Assembly (NCBI GenBank): GCA_032160545.1
Contig: JAVHVN010000109.1
Location: forward strand, 5,723 to 69,722
Reading direction: 5' to 3'
DNA: 64,000 nt
Source of the DNA: DATGFB01 sp032160545
GTDB lineage: Bacteria > Actinomycetota > Actinomycetes > Mycobacteriales > Jatrophihabitantaceae
The translations under genes were made by a program, and so were the position numbers. Below, piece after piece: positions 9,133-17,908 of this stretch. How positions within the stretch are numbered: the first letter of the stretch is position 1; each line of letters opens with the position of its first letter. The notes under the pieces were generated by a model. That model ran no database searches, had not been told where the DNA came from, and saw only the letters and a list, made by a program, of their open reading frames with translations.

Positions 9133-11513
9133 CGCCCCGCAACCAGCTCGTAACGCGGGTTGGCCAGGGCGAGGTGTCCCTTGTACTCACCCACCCGGCC
9201 GGTCGCGCGCAGCACCGTCCCCGGCTCGATCCCGGGGATGCTGGTGCGCCCGAAGAACAGCAGCCGCACGCCGCCCGAGCCGTCGAACACCTGCACCTCG
9301 AGCGAGCGCCCCGCCTGCGTCCCGACCTGCACCGCTTTGACCTTGCCTTCGATGGTCACCCGCTGCTTCCAGCCCACCGAGCCGATCGGCGTGACACCGC
9401 TGGAGCAGGTCGCGGCCGGTGTACGGGTTACCGGCGCCGCCTCCGGCAGGGCGGGACGTCGGGCCGTCTCGTGCCGACGCACCTCGAGCTGCTCGACCAG
9501 CTCGTGCGGCAGAGTCGTGTCGAACGGCACGATCGTCGCGGCCACGTGCGGGATGCGCCCTACGGCCTCGGCGATCCGGTCGGCGGTGCGGTCGTGCAAC
9601 AGCCGCTGCGAGAGCCGGCGGAACGTCCGCCGCGGCAGCAGGACGGTCACCTCGGCCTGGTCGAGCACCACCGTGTCGAGGGCGAGCTGCGTCGCGGCCT
9701 TGACGAGCCGGCGGTCGGCGCATTCGACGACGGTGAGCGGCACCCGATCGCCGAGCTTGCGCTCTATCCACGAACAACGCAGCTCCTCGGCCAGCACGTT
9801 GTCGACCATGAAGTGCACCGCTTGCACGCTCGTCGGGCGCAGGCTGCCCGCGTACCGCAGGGCGCGCAGCACCGCGAGATCCAGACGATCCACGAGGACG
9901 AGCACGGTGTGCCTGGCGTAGTGCGGTGCCTCGGCCTGGTCCTGACGAATCCACGTCACCAGGTCGAGTGCCTTGGCCTCGTCCCGGTAGCGGCGGTTGA
10001 GCCGCATGAGCACCAACCACATGACCGGGAACAGCACGACGACGAGCCACGCGCCCTCGGTGAACTTGACCACCGCGAAGATCAGCACCACGAGCGCCGA
10101 GACGATGCCGCTCGTCGCGTTGATGACCGCCTTCTTGCGCCACCCCGGCGCGCGATGCGTGCGGTGGTATTTGGCCATGCCGAGGCCCGCCATCGTGAAC
10201 CCGGTGAACACACCGATCGCATAGAACGGGATCAGCTTGTCGACGTGTGGCCCGACGCCGATGACGAGCGCGAGCGCGGCGACGGTGAGAACGATGATTC
10301 CGTTGCTGAAGGCGAGCCGGTGCCCGCGCCGGGTCATCTGCCGCGGCAGGAACGAGTCCTCGGCGATGAAGCTGGCCAGGAACGGGAAGCCGGTGAACGG
10401 GGTGTTCGCGCCGGTGAACAGGATGAGCATGGTCGCGATCTGTACCGCTACGAACCCGGCCTGGCCGTACCAGGCGTTGCCGAACACGGTCTTGGCCACC
10501 TGACTGATGACCGTCGGGCTGCCATGGACGAACGGTGTCGCGTGCGTCCGCCACGCGAGGAACGAGATGCCGAGGACGAGCGTGCCCAGGGTCGCGCTCA
10601 TGATCGTCAATGTCCGGCGCGCGTTCAGGCCCTCGGGCTTCTTGAACGCGCTGACGCCGTTGGAGATCGCCTCCAGGCCGGTCAGCGACGCACCGCCGTT
10701 CGCGAACGCTCTGAGCAACGCGAAGATCGCGAACGCGGAGAGAACCTGGTGGTGCTGATCGGCCACCGTGATGAGGCTGTCGCTCGGTGCGTAGCGAACG
10801 GTCGGCAGGTCGCCGACGAGTTCGCGGACGACGCCGACGAGCACCACCAGACCGGCGGTGGCGACGAAGAGATAGGTCGGCAGCGCGAACGCCTTGCCGG
10901 CTTCGCGGATGCCGCGCAGGTTGCCGTACGCCAGCAGCAGGACCGCGCCGATGGTGATCCCGTACGTCCACCCCTTCGTGTTCAGCGACGGGACGAGCGA
11001 CGTGATGGCCGCCGTCCCCGCGGCGGACTGCACGGCCACGGTGACGATGTAGTCGATCAGTAGCGCTACCGAAGCGATCTGGGCGACCTTCGGCCCGAAG
11101 TTGTCGCGCGCGACGACGTACGAGCCGCCGGCCCGGGTGTAGATCGTGACGATCTCCCGGTACGACAAGGTCGTCAGGACGAGCAGCCCCAGCACGACCG
11201 CCGTCATCGGCATCAGGATGTGGAACCCTGCCAGGCCGAAGATCGGCAGCAGGACGATGAGCATCTCCTCGGAGCCGTACGCGGACGACGAGATGCAGTC
11301 CGAGGACAGGACGCCGAGGGCGGACTTCTTGCTCAGCCGCTCGTCGTGCAGCTGTGCCGTGACGAGCGGCTTGCCGAGAACCATGCGCTTCGCGCGGTAC
11401 CCCACCCGCTCGGGCACGCGCACGGAACGCCCGTCGATCTCGGGCAGCGTGTGGTCGAGGGTCGTCACGAATCGATGCAAGCCCCTGGCCCGAGGCGCGA
11501 GAGCCATCCTCAC
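9129..11513 (-). CDS. KimA-like APC-superfamily potassium permease fused to OB-fold domain
   Basis: 794 residues. Residues about 60-510 are a 12-helix APC transporter with LSSDCISSSAYGSEEMLIVL, close to the KimA (YdaO) potassium/proton symporter signature. Residues about 525-670 are a cytoplasmic USP-like domain (VLVLVDRLDLAVLRAL, VTVLLPRRTFRRL). Residues about 700-794 are a separate OB-fold (VTIEGKVKAVQV, GVRLLFFGRTSIPGIEPG). In mycobacteria a similar OB protein is, as I recall, a separate gene near trk potassium genes. The divergent kdpDE pair supports a potassium role. GTG 11513 or ATG 11507 could start it. Amino-acid transport is a less likely alternative. Confidence 0.85.
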   Translation of the reverse strand: MRMALAPRARGLHRFVTTLDHTLPEIDGRSVRVPERVGYRAKRMVLGKPLVTAQLHDERLSKKSALGVLSSDCISSSAYGSEEMLIVLLPIFGLAGFHILMPMTAVVLGLLVLTTLSYREIVTIYTRAGGSYVVARDNFGPKVAQIASVALLIDYIVTVAVQSAAGTAAITSLVPSLNTKGWTYGITIGAVLLLAYGNLRGIREAGKAFALPTYLFVATAGLVVLVGVVRELVGDLPTVRYAPSDSLITVADQHHQVLSAFAIFALLRAFANGGASLTGLEAISNGVSAFKKPEGLNARRTLTIMSATLGTLVLGISFLAWRTHATPFVHGSPTVISQVAKTVFGNAWYGQAGFVAVQIATMLILFTGANTPFTGFPFLASFIAEDSFLPRQMTRRGHRLAFSNGIIVLTVAALALVIGVGPHVDKLIPFYAIGVFTGFTMAGLGMAKYHRTHRAPGWRKKAVINATSGIVSALVVLIFAVVKFTEGAWLVVVLFPVMWLVLMRLNRRYRDEAKALDLVTWIRQDQAEAPHYARHTVLVLVDRLDLAVLRALRYAGSLRPTSVQAVHFMVDNVLAEELRCSWIERKLGDRVPLTVVECADRRLVKAATQLALDTVVLDQAEVTVLLPRRTFRRLSQRLLHDRTADRIAEAVGRIPHVAATIVPFDTTLPHELVEQLEVRRHETARRPALPEAAPVTRTPAATCSSGVTPIGSVGWKQRVTIEGKVKAVQVGTQAGRSLEVQVFDGSGGVRLLFFGRTSIPGIEPGTVLRATGRVGEYKGHLALANPRYELVAGR

Positions 11514-11677
11514 GGATCATTCACGCGATCCTCACCGGATCGCGACCTACAGATCGCCGGCCCGAGACCCTCTTCCGTGATCGACTCGCACGTGACGGCG
11601 CCACGGCCCGGTCGAGCACGAATCGAGCACGAGCTGTGAGTCATGCTGTTCTGAGACGTCGTCCGGTGGGAGTTGCC

Positions 11678-14191
11678 ATGAACACGAGTGGGGCGCGGGG
11701 CGACCTGCGCATCTACCTCGGCGCGGCTCCGGGCGTCGGCAAGACCTACGCGATGCTCGACGAGGCGCGCCGCCGCGCCGAACGCGGCTGCGACGTCGTC
11801 GTGGGATTCGTCGAGACGCACGGCCGGGCGCACACGGCCGAGCAGCTCGGTGACCTGCCGGTGCTGCCGCGCAAGCCGGTCACGTATCGCGGTTCGTCGT
11901 TCGAGGAACTGGACCTGGACGCGGTGCTCGCCCGGCACCCCGAGCTCGTCCTCGTCGACGAACTCGCGCACACGAACGTGCCGGGGTCGGGGCCGCACGA
12001 GAAGCGCTGGCAGGACGTCGAGTCGATCCTCGCCGCCGGAATCGACGTGCTGAGCACGGTGAACGTTCAGCATCTCGAGTCACTCAACGACGTCGTCGAG
12101 ACCATCACCGGCGTGCCGCAGCGCGAGACGGTGCCCGACTCGGTCGTCCGGGCCGCCGAGCAGGTGCAGCTCGTCGACATGACACCCGAGGCGCTGCGCC
12201 GCCGCATGGCGCACGGCAACATCTACCGGCCCGAGAAGGTCGACGCCGCGCTCGGCAACTATTTCCGGCCGGGCAACCTCACGGCGCTGCGCGAGCTCGC
12301 GCTGCTCTGGCTCGCCGACCGCGTCGAGGAGGGGTTGCAGCGTTACCGCGACGAGCACGGCATCACCGGCGTATGGGAGACCCGCGAGCGGATCGTGGTG
12401 GCCCTGACGGGCGGTCCCGAGGGCAACGCGCTGATCCGCCGGGCCGCACGCATCGCCGTGCGCGGTGCCGGCGCGGACCTCGTCGCCGTGCACGTCGCTC
12501 GCAGCGACGGGCTCGCCGCCGGTGGTACCGCGGGCCTCGAGACCCTGCGGCTGCTCGTCGAGTCGCTCGGAGGCACGTATCACTCGCTCGTGGGCGAGGA
12601 CGTCCCGAGGACCCTGCTCGAATTCGCCCGGGGCATGGATGCCACGCAGATCGTGCTGGGCGCATCGCGTCGACGGCCGTGGGCAATCGCGCTGGCCGGC
12701 CCCGGCACGGGGCAGACCGTGACCCGGCTCTCCGGCCCCATCGACGTCCACATCGTCAGCCACGACTACGCGGGCCGGGGCATGGCGCTGCCCCGGCCGG
12801 GCTACGGCCTCACCCGGCGTCGTCAGATCATCGGCTTCGTGACCGCGGGGTCGCTGATGCTCGCGGCGACCCTCGCGCTGACCGCCACGCGCGGTCGGGT
12901 CGCGCTGGCCACCGACCTGTCGATCTATCTCGCGATCGTCGTCGTCACGAGCGTCGTCGGCGGGTTCTGGGCCGCACTGTTCGCCGCGGTCGCGGGGAGC
13001 CTGCTGCTCAACTTTTACTTCACCGAGCCGCTGCACACGTTCGCGATCTCGGCGCACGACAACCTGGTGGCGCTGCTGGTGTTCCTCGGCGTCGCCGTGC
13101 TGGTCTCGCGAGTCGTCGACGTGTCGGCGCGGCGGCTGTCCGAGGCGGGTCGCGCCTCCGCCGAGGCCGAGACGCTGTCCGCACTTGCGGGCAGCCTGCT
13201 TCGCGGTGACGAGGCGCTCGATGCGCTGCTCGCGCGCGTGCAGGAGACGTTCGGCATGCACAGCGTGAGCCTGCTCCGGCGCGACGGGTCGGGGGCGTGG
13301 CGACAGCTGGCTGCGAACGGACCGAACGCGCCGTCCTCACCCTCCGACGGCGACGCGGTGGTCGACATCGACGACGCGACGGCACTCGCCGCGCGAGGCC
13401 GGGTACTCACCTCCGCCGACCAGCGGGTGCTGTCGGCGTTCGCCGCCGAAGCGGTGGTCGCGTATCGCCAGCGCGAACTCGCCGCCGCCGCGAGCGCCGT
13501 CGAGCCACTGGCGGCGTCCGAACGTGCCCGCACCGCGTTGTTGAACGCGGTGAGCCACGACCTGCGAACCCCGATCGCGTCGGCGAAGGCGTCCGTGTCG
13601 AGCCTGCTCGCCGCGGACGTGGACTGGTCGGCTGCGGATCGGCGCGAGCTGCTCGTCAACGCCGACGAGGCGCTCGACCGTCTCACCGCTCTCGTCACGA
13701 ACCTGCTGGACCTCTCCCGGTTGCAGGCCGGCGTGCTGCCCGTCCTCGTCGGCGCGGTGCCGCTCGACGGCGTCGTGCACCGCGCGCTCGACCACGCCGC
13801 GCCGAAGGATGCCCCGGTCGGGGTGGACGTTCCGGACGATCTGCCCGAGGTGCAGGCCGACCCCGGCCTGCTCGAACGGGTGGTCGCCAACCTGGTGCAG
13901 AACGCGCTGCGATACGCGGCCGGCGCGCCTGTCGTCGTCACGGCGAGCGTCCATGCCGGCTGGGTCGAGCTGCGCGTCGTCGACCGCGGGCCCGGCATCC
14001 CGGCCGCCGACGTCGACGCGGTGTTCTCGGCGTTCCAGCGCCGGGACGACTCGCACAACGGTGCCGGCGTCGGACTCGGACTCGCCATCGCCCGCGGCTT
14101 CACCGAGGCTATGGGCGGCGAGCTGGAGGCCGACGAGACACCGGGCGGCGGCACGACGATGGTCGTGCGCCTGAAGGCAGTCTCGCCGTGA
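11678..14191 (+). CDS. kdpD: Potassium/turgor sensor histidine kinase KdpD
   Basis: Membrane sensor kinase for the Kdp potassium response, 837 residues. Order of domains: cytoplasmic KdpD domain with Walker A GAAPGVGKT (15-23) and a DELAHTNVPGS loop, USP-like domain (about 245-365), four membrane helices (about 385-490), GAF-like segment, HisKA with SHDLRTP (phospho-acceptor His627), and HATPase with NLVQNALRYA, GPGIP and GLGLAIARG. ATG 11678 is chosen over GTG 11636 because GGTGGGAG precedes it at good spacing. It overlaps kdpE by 4 bases (GTGA). No kdpFABC genes are present in the window. Confidence 0.95.
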   Translation: MNTSGARGDLRIYLGAAPGVGKTYAMLDEARRRAERGCDVVVGFVETHGRAHTAEQLGDLPVLPRKPVTYRGSSFEELDLDAVLARHPELVLVDELAHTNVPGSGPHEKRWQDVESILAAGIDVLSTVNVQHLESLNDVVETITGVPQRETVPDSVVRAAEQVQLVDMTPEALRRRMAHGNIYRPEKVDAALGNYFRPGNLTALRELALLWLADRVEEGLQRYRDEHGITGVWETRERIVVALTGGPEGNALIRRAARIAVRGAGADLVAVHVARSDGLAAGGTAGLETLRLLVESLGGTYHSLVGEDVPRTLLEFARGMDATQIVLGASRRRPWAIALAGPGTGQTVTRLSGPIDVHIVSHDYAGRGMALPRPGYGLTRRRQIIGFVTAGSLMLAATLALTATRGRVALATDLSIYLAIVVVTSVVGGFWAALFAAVAGSLLLNFYFTEPLHTFAISAHDNLVALLVFLGVAVLVSRVVDVSARRLSEAGRASAEAETLSALAGSLLRGDEALDALLARVQETFGMHSVSLLRRDGSGAWRQLAANGPNAPSSPSDGDAVVDIDDATALAARGRVLTSADQRVLSAFAAEAVVAYRQRELAAAASAVEPLAASERARTALLNAVSHDLRTPIASAKASVSSLLAADVDWSAADRRELLVNADEALDRLTALVTNLLDLSRLQAGVLPVLVGAVPLDGVVHRALDHAAPKDAPVGVDVPDDLPEVQADPGLLERVVANLVQNALRYAAGAPVVVTASVHAGWVELRVVDRGPGIPAADVDAVFSAFQRRDDSHNGAGVGLGLAIARGFTEAMGGELEADETPGGGTTMVVRLKAVSP

Positions 14192-14859
14192 AGGTGCTGG
14201 TGGTCGAGGACGAACGGGCGTTACTGCGCGCGCTCGCCATGAACCTGACGGCGCGCGGCTACGACGTGATCGAGGCCGACACCGGAACTCGCGCGCTCGC
14301 AGCCGCCGCCGCCGCCGAGCCCGACGTCGTGGTGCTCGATCTCGGGTTGCCCGATCTCAGCGGGCTGGACGTCATCAAGGGCATCCGCGCGTACGCGTCG
14401 ATGCCGATCCTCGTCCTCTCGGCCCGCACCGGGACGAGCGACAAGGTCACCGCGCTCGACCTCGGCGCCGACGACTACGTGACGAAACCGTTCAGCATCG
14501 ACGAACTGCTGGCACGGCTGCGGGCAGCGACCAGGCGGACGGGGACGCTGGACGCCGACGAGGTCGTCGAGTTCGGGCCGACGCGCGTCGACCTCGCGTC
14601 GAAGACCGTCAGTCGCGACGGGGAGCCGGTGCACCTCACCCCGACGGAGTGGCAGTTGCTCGAGGCTCTGCTGCGCCGGCCCGGCAAGCTGGTGACCGGC
14701 CGCGCGCTGCTCACCGAGGTGCGCGGCCGCCCCGACCACACCGACCCGAGCTACCTGCGCATCTATCTCGCGCAGCTTCGGCGCAAGCTCGAGCCGGTGC
14801 CGAGCCGGCCGCGGTACCTGCTCACCGAGCCGGGCATGGGTTACCGCTTCCAGCCGTGA
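14188..14859 (+). CDS. kdpE: Response regulator KdpE
   Basis: OmpR-type regulator phosphorylated by KdpD, 223 residues. Receiver domain: acidic pair Glu7/Asp8, phospho-acceptor Asp51 in VVVLDLGLPD, and Lys in VTKPFS (about residue 100). The winged-helix DNA-binding domain occupies about residues 125-223 (LTPTEWQLLEALL, YLRIYLAQLRRKLEP, GMGYRF). The usual target is the kdpFABC promoter; in this window the only potassium transporter candidate is the divergent KimA-like permease. GTG start overlaps the kdpD stop and its own stop overlaps the next gene. Confidence 0.95.
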   Translation: MKVLVVEDERALLRALAMNLTARGYDVIEADTGTRALAAAAAAEPDVVVLDLGLPDLSGLDVIKGIRAYASMPILVLSARTGTSDKVTALDLGADDYVTKPFSIDELLARLRAATRRTGTLDADEVVEFGPTRVDLASKTVSRDGEPVHLTPTEWQLLEALLRRPGKLVTGRALLTEVRGRPDHTDPSYLRIYLAQLRRKLEPVPSRPRYLLTEPGMGYRFQP

Positions 14860-15674
14860 CTACCGTGGCGCGTGTGCTCACGGCCGACTGCGCGAACTGC
14901 GCCGGACTGTGCTGCGTGGCGCTGCCGTTCGCCGCGTCGGCGGACTTCGCGCACGACAAGCCGGCCGGCCGGCCTTGCCTGCATCTGACGGACGAGTCCC
15001 GGTGCGACATCCATGCGACGTTGCGGCCCGCGGGGTACCGCGGGTGCACGGTGTTCGACTGCTACGGGGCCGGCCAGCGGATCACCCAGGAGACGTTCGC
15101 AGGCCGCACGTGGCGCACCGACCCCGGCGCTGCACAGGAGATGTTCGACGCGTTCGCCGTGATGCGCCAGCTGCACGAGATGCTCGTGCACCTGACCGAG
15201 GCGGCCCGCCGGACGTCCGAGCCGGGCTTGCGCGCGGACGTCCTGGCGGTGCAGGGCGAGATCGAGGCGCTCGCTGCCGGTGATGCGCCCGCGGTGCTCG
15301 CCGTCGACCCCGCGGCGCTTCGGCCGCGGGTCGGCGACGTGCTGTCGCGGGTCAGCGAGCAGGTGCGGGCCGACCTGCGACCGTCCTCACATCGTGGTGC
15401 AGATCTCACCGGTGCACAGTTGCGCGGGACCGATCTGCGCGGTGCCGACCTGCGCGGTGCGCTGTTGATCGCGGCCGACCTGCGGGGTGCTGATCTGCGG
15501 TGTGCCGACCTGCTCGGCGCCGATCTGCGCGATGCCGACGTGAGTGGTGCGGACCTGACGGACGTCCTCTACCTCACCGGCCCGCAGGCCGCCGCAGCAC
15601 GCGGTGACGCTGGGGTGCGGCTGCCCGGGCACGTCGCACGGCCCGCGCATTGGAGTCGTGGTATTCGTCGATGA
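14856..15674 (+). CDS. Cysteine-cluster plus pentapeptide-repeat protein
   Basis: 272 residues. The N-terminus carries CANCAGLCCVALPF, then HLTDESRC-IH and GCTVFDCYGAG: about eight cysteines that resemble a metal-binding CxxCxxxCC cluster. A helical middle (about 95-175) follows. From about residue 178 there are nine to ten A(D)LxGA pentapeptide repeats (GADLTGAQLRG, GADLRGALLIAADLRG), which form a right-handed beta-helix, then a basic tail. GTG 14856 overlaps the kdpE stop (GTGA), suggesting coupling; GTG 14865 or 14874 are alternatives. Biochemical role unknown. Confidence 0.8.
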   Translation: MTTVARVLTADCANCAGLCCVALPFAASADFAHDKPAGRPCLHLTDESRCDIHATLRPAGYRGCTVFDCYGAGQRITQETFAGRTWRTDPGAAQEMFDAFAVMRQLHEMLVHLTEAARRTSEPGLRADVLAVQGEIEALAAGDAPAVLAVDPAALRPRVGDVLSRVSEQVRADLRPSSHRGADLTGAQLRGTDLRGADLRGALLIAADLRGADLRCADLLGADLRDADVSGADLTDVLYLTGPQAAAARGDAGVRLPGHVARPAHWSRGIRR

Positions 15675-15753
15675 CGGTGGGAATGAGTTCCTCGCGACCG
15701 TCGGTGACGAGCGCGTTGATTTTCGTGATGTAGTGCTCTGTTGTAGTGCTCAT
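15574..15753 (-). CDS. Possible small protein or decayed gene (59 aa)
   Basis: ATG at 15751-15753 opens a frame beginning MSTTTEHYITKINALVTDG, with a balanced, protein-like composition up to about residue 38 (EELIPTVIDEYHDS). The rest is Arg-rich and overlaps the 3' end of the pentapeptide gene on the other strand. GGAGG sits only 1 nt before the ATG, which is too close. It may be the intact front of a frame-shifted or truncated gene. Confidence 0.35.
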   Translation of the reverse strand: MSTTTEHYITKINALVTDGREELIPTVIDEYHDSNARAVRRARAAAPQRHRVLRRPAGR

Positions 15754-15817
15754 GCCTCCAGCGTGACTGATGCACATGACCGTCCGGTGACATGCACGCG
15801 ACGGGCACATCACCCTC

Positions 15818-16687
15818 TCAGGTAGTTGGCAGGGTAAGGATCTCGGCGCCGTCGTCGGTAACCGCGACCGTGTGCTCCCACTGCGCGACCCACGAGCCGT
15901 CGCGGGTGAGGACGGTCCAGTCGTCGTCCCACATCAACCAGTCGACGCCGCCGAGCGTGAGCATCGGCTCGACCGTGAAGGTCATGCCCGGCACCATCAA
16001 CGTGCGCGCGCGCGGTTCGTCGTAGTGCAGGATCGTCGGCTTGGTGTGGAACGACGGGCCCACACCGTGGCCGGTGTAGTCGCGAACGACGCCGTAGCCG
16101 AACCGCTTGGCGTAGGACTCGATGACCCGCCCGATCACACTCACCGGCCGCCCCGGTCTGATCGCGCGGATGCCGCGCAGCATCGCCTCGCGGGTGCGTT
16201 CGCCGAGATCGACGACCTCTTGCGCGACGTCGCCGGCGTAGAACGTGGCGCAGGTGTCGCCGTGCACGCCGTCGACGAACGCGGTGATGTCGACCTTGAC
16301 GACCTCGCCGTCGCTGAGCGGGCGCGAGTCGGGGATGCCGTGGCAGATCACCTCGTTGACCGAGGTGCACAGCGACTTCGGGTAGCCCTTGTAGCCCAGC
16401 GTCGACGGGTACGCCCCGTGCGTTACGAGGTACTCGTGGCCGACGCGGTCGAGCTCGTCGGTGGTGACGCCTGGCGCGACGTGGCGGCCCACCTCGACGA
16501 GCGCATCGGCGGCGATGCGGCCGGCGACCCGCATGCGCGCGATCGTGTCGGGGTCCTTGACCAGTGGATCGTCGAGATCGGCCGGTGTGCCTGGCGCCGC
16601 GTCGACGTAGTGCGGTCCCGCGATCGACGGCGGAACGGCGCGCCTCGGCGAGAGGCGGCCCGGCCGGATCGGTGCGCTGACGGTCAC
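15818..16687 (-). CDS. map: Methionine aminopeptidase, type I (MapB-like)
   Basis: Removes the N-terminal Met from nascent proteins; two-metal enzyme. 289 residues with the N-terminal extension found in mycobacterial MapB (LSPRRAVPPSIAGPHYV). Catalytic regions: YPSTLGYKGYPKSLCTSVNEVICHG, VDITAFVDGVHGDTCATF (two metal Asp), YTGHGVGPSFH (metal His), FTVEPML (Glu) and QWEHTVAVT (Glu). The GTG start at 16687 fits MapB length; an in-frame extension into the palindromic repeat at 16756 would be artefactual. GGAGGG is immediately before the GTG, an unusually tight spacing. Confidence 0.94.
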   Translation of the reverse strand: MTVSAPIRPGRLSPRRAVPPSIAGPHYVDAAPGTPADLDDPLVKDPDTIARMRVAGRIAADALVEVGRHVAPGVTTDELDRVGHEYLVTHGAYPSTLGYKGYPKSLCTSVNEVICHGIPDSRPLSDGEVVKVDITAFVDGVHGDTCATFYAGDVAQEVVDLGERTREAMLRGIRAIRPGRPVSVIGRVIESYAKRFGYGVVRDYTGHGVGPSFHTKPTILHYDEPRARTLMVPGMTFTVEPMLTLGGVDWLMWDDDWTVLTRDGSWVAQWEHTVAVTDDGAEILTLPTT

Positions 16688-16755
16688 CCCTCCATTCTGC
16701 CGCCCCCGCCGCTGCCCCGCCCGCCCCGTCCCGCCCCCTCGTCCCCTCGTCCCCA

Positions 16756-16806
16756 TGATCAACAGATCGATTCCGTCGAATGTCGACCAAATTGATCTCT
16801 TGATCA
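16756..16806. repeat. 51-bp palindromic dispersed repeat, copy 2
   Basis: Begins TGATCAACAGATCGATTC, centre GTCGAATGTCGAC, ends TTGATCTCTTGATCA. It differs from copy 1 at a handful of positions, some of which break pairing (AACAG opposite CTCTT). The final TGATCA contains the stop codon (TCA on this strand) of the minus-strand gene that ends at 16804. Confidence 0.88.
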
Positions 16807-17739
16807 CGGAGGGGGCGGCGGCCAGGGCAGGCGAAACTCCTTCGCACGTGCGCGCAGCGCCTGGCCGACTTCCCGGGCCCAGTCCGCCTTGCGTCGGCGG
16901 ACGTCACTGGGGGCGTAATGCGCCACCGCGTAGCCGAGGCGGCTGAGTCGATTGTGCCGGCGCATCGTGTGGCGCCAGTCGACCTCGCTGAAGTGGAATT
17001 CGCGACTGTCTATCTCCAGGGCGAACCGCAGCTGTCGCCAGAGCACGTCGACGACCGCCACGAACTTGTCCGCCGGATCGTGCACGGCCGCATTCACCTC
17101 GAACGCAGGCAGCTGGGCATTGGTGAGAAACCGGATCGCCTCGGCTTCGGCGACCGACTGTGCGCCGGCGAGGACATCCTCGAGCGACGTTCGAAGGTGG
17201 GCGCTGCCGTTCTGCGGCGACGCCTCGAGTTCGGCGCGCAGCTCGTCCACGAGGCACAGCCGGCGTTGGATCGCGGACGTCACCATCGCGCGCACGGATG
17301 CGAGTTGGTCGAGGTCGAGCGCCGTGTCGGCCAGCGCCCGTGCGGCGCTCACGACGCGTGCGCCCTGCAGGCACTCGGCATACGCAGGGACGGTGTGAAT
17401 GTCGACCGGTCGCTTCGACGGCCTGATGCGTAGGCCGCCGACACGGCGGTTGCGACCGCGGGGAGTGATCACCAGGACGTGCGAAACCGGTGGCGTCCTC
17501 GGCCCCAGATCATGGACCCGGATCGCGTCCCAGCCGCTGACGGCTGCGCCTCGCCCGGCTAGCGCGAGGCCCGCATGTGCCCAGTCCTCGCGCGTCGGCT
17601 CGTCGGGTCTGGTGAGCAGCACGCCACTGCCGAGGCGGCGCCACCGTTCTCGGCGCAGTTCGGTCCGCATTTGCGCAGGGGTGATGCCCAATCGCTCGGC
17701 GCCGGCGGTGGTGAGCACTCGCGGTAGCGGCCGTCCCAT
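16804..17739 (-). CDS. AbiEi-type antitoxin-like / DUF559-like protein
   Basis: 311 residues. The N-terminal part (about 1-60) looks like a winged-helix 'type IV toxin-antitoxin AbiEi antitoxin' domain (RVLTTAGAERLGITPAQMRTEL). The C-terminal part (about 195-300) resembles DUF559/VSR-like nuclease folds (ADKFVAVVDVLWRQLRFALEIDSREFH, RHTMRRHNRLSRLGYAVAHY). Such standalone proteins are very common in actinobacteria and mostly uncharacterised; no partner toxin lies next to it. ATG 17739 is chosen by family start (short lead before the HTH). Its stop codon lies inside palindrome copy 2 and palindrome copy 3 lies upstream. Confidence 0.75.
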   Translation of the reverse strand: MGRPLPRVLTTAGAERLGITPAQMRTELRRERWRRLGSGVLLTRPDEPTREDWAHAGLALAGRGAAVSGWDAIRVHDLGPRTPPVSHVLVITPRGRNRRVGGLRIRPSKRPVDIHTVPAYAECLQGARVVSAARALADTALDLDQLASVRAMVTSAIQRRLCLVDELRAELEASPQNGSAHLRTSLEDVLAGAQSVAEAEAIRFLTNAQLPAFEVNAAVHDPADKFVAVVDVLWRQLRFALEIDSREFHFSEVDWRHTMRRHNRLSRLGYAVAHYAPSDVRRRKADWAREVGQALRARAKEFRLPWPPPPP

Positions 17740-17829
17740 CCGGTGATCGTCGGGACGTCCGCGCCTGCTGTTGGCCACCGCGCCGCGACTGGGGACGACG
17801 GCGCCGGATATCCACACCGCCACTTCCCG

Positions 17830-17880
17830 TGATCAAGAGATCGGTGGCGTCGAATATCGACCAGATCGATCTCTTGATCA
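17830..17880. repeat. 51-bp palindromic dispersed repeat, copy 3
   Basis: TGATCAAGAGATCGGTGGC, centre GTCGAATATCGAC, and ATCGATCTCTTGATCA. Here the pairing extends outward: CACTTCCCG before (17821-17829) and CGGAAAGTG after (17881-17889) are complementary except for one position, making a 69-bp palindrome. It lies 29 bp past the 3' end of rnj and about 90 bp before the start of the AbiEi-like gene. Confidence 0.9.
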
Positions 17881-17908
17881 CGGAAAGTGGGACGGGGCGG
17901 GGGGAGGG

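Noticed and set aside
9174..11063. Long plus-strand frame antisense to the KimA-like permease
   Set aside because: Composition is Arg/His/Glu/Pro-rich with no domain; it is a shadow of GC-rich third positions of a well-supported gene.
11514..11677. Possible c-di-AMP (ydaO) riboswitch before the KimA-like gene
   Set aside because: The leader is short and none of the conserved core sequence is seen.
16688..16807. Upstream extension of methionine aminopeptidase starting in the palindrome
   Set aside because: The ATG comes from the repeat sequence, and the extension is Gly/Arg-rich and absent from MapB-type N-termini.
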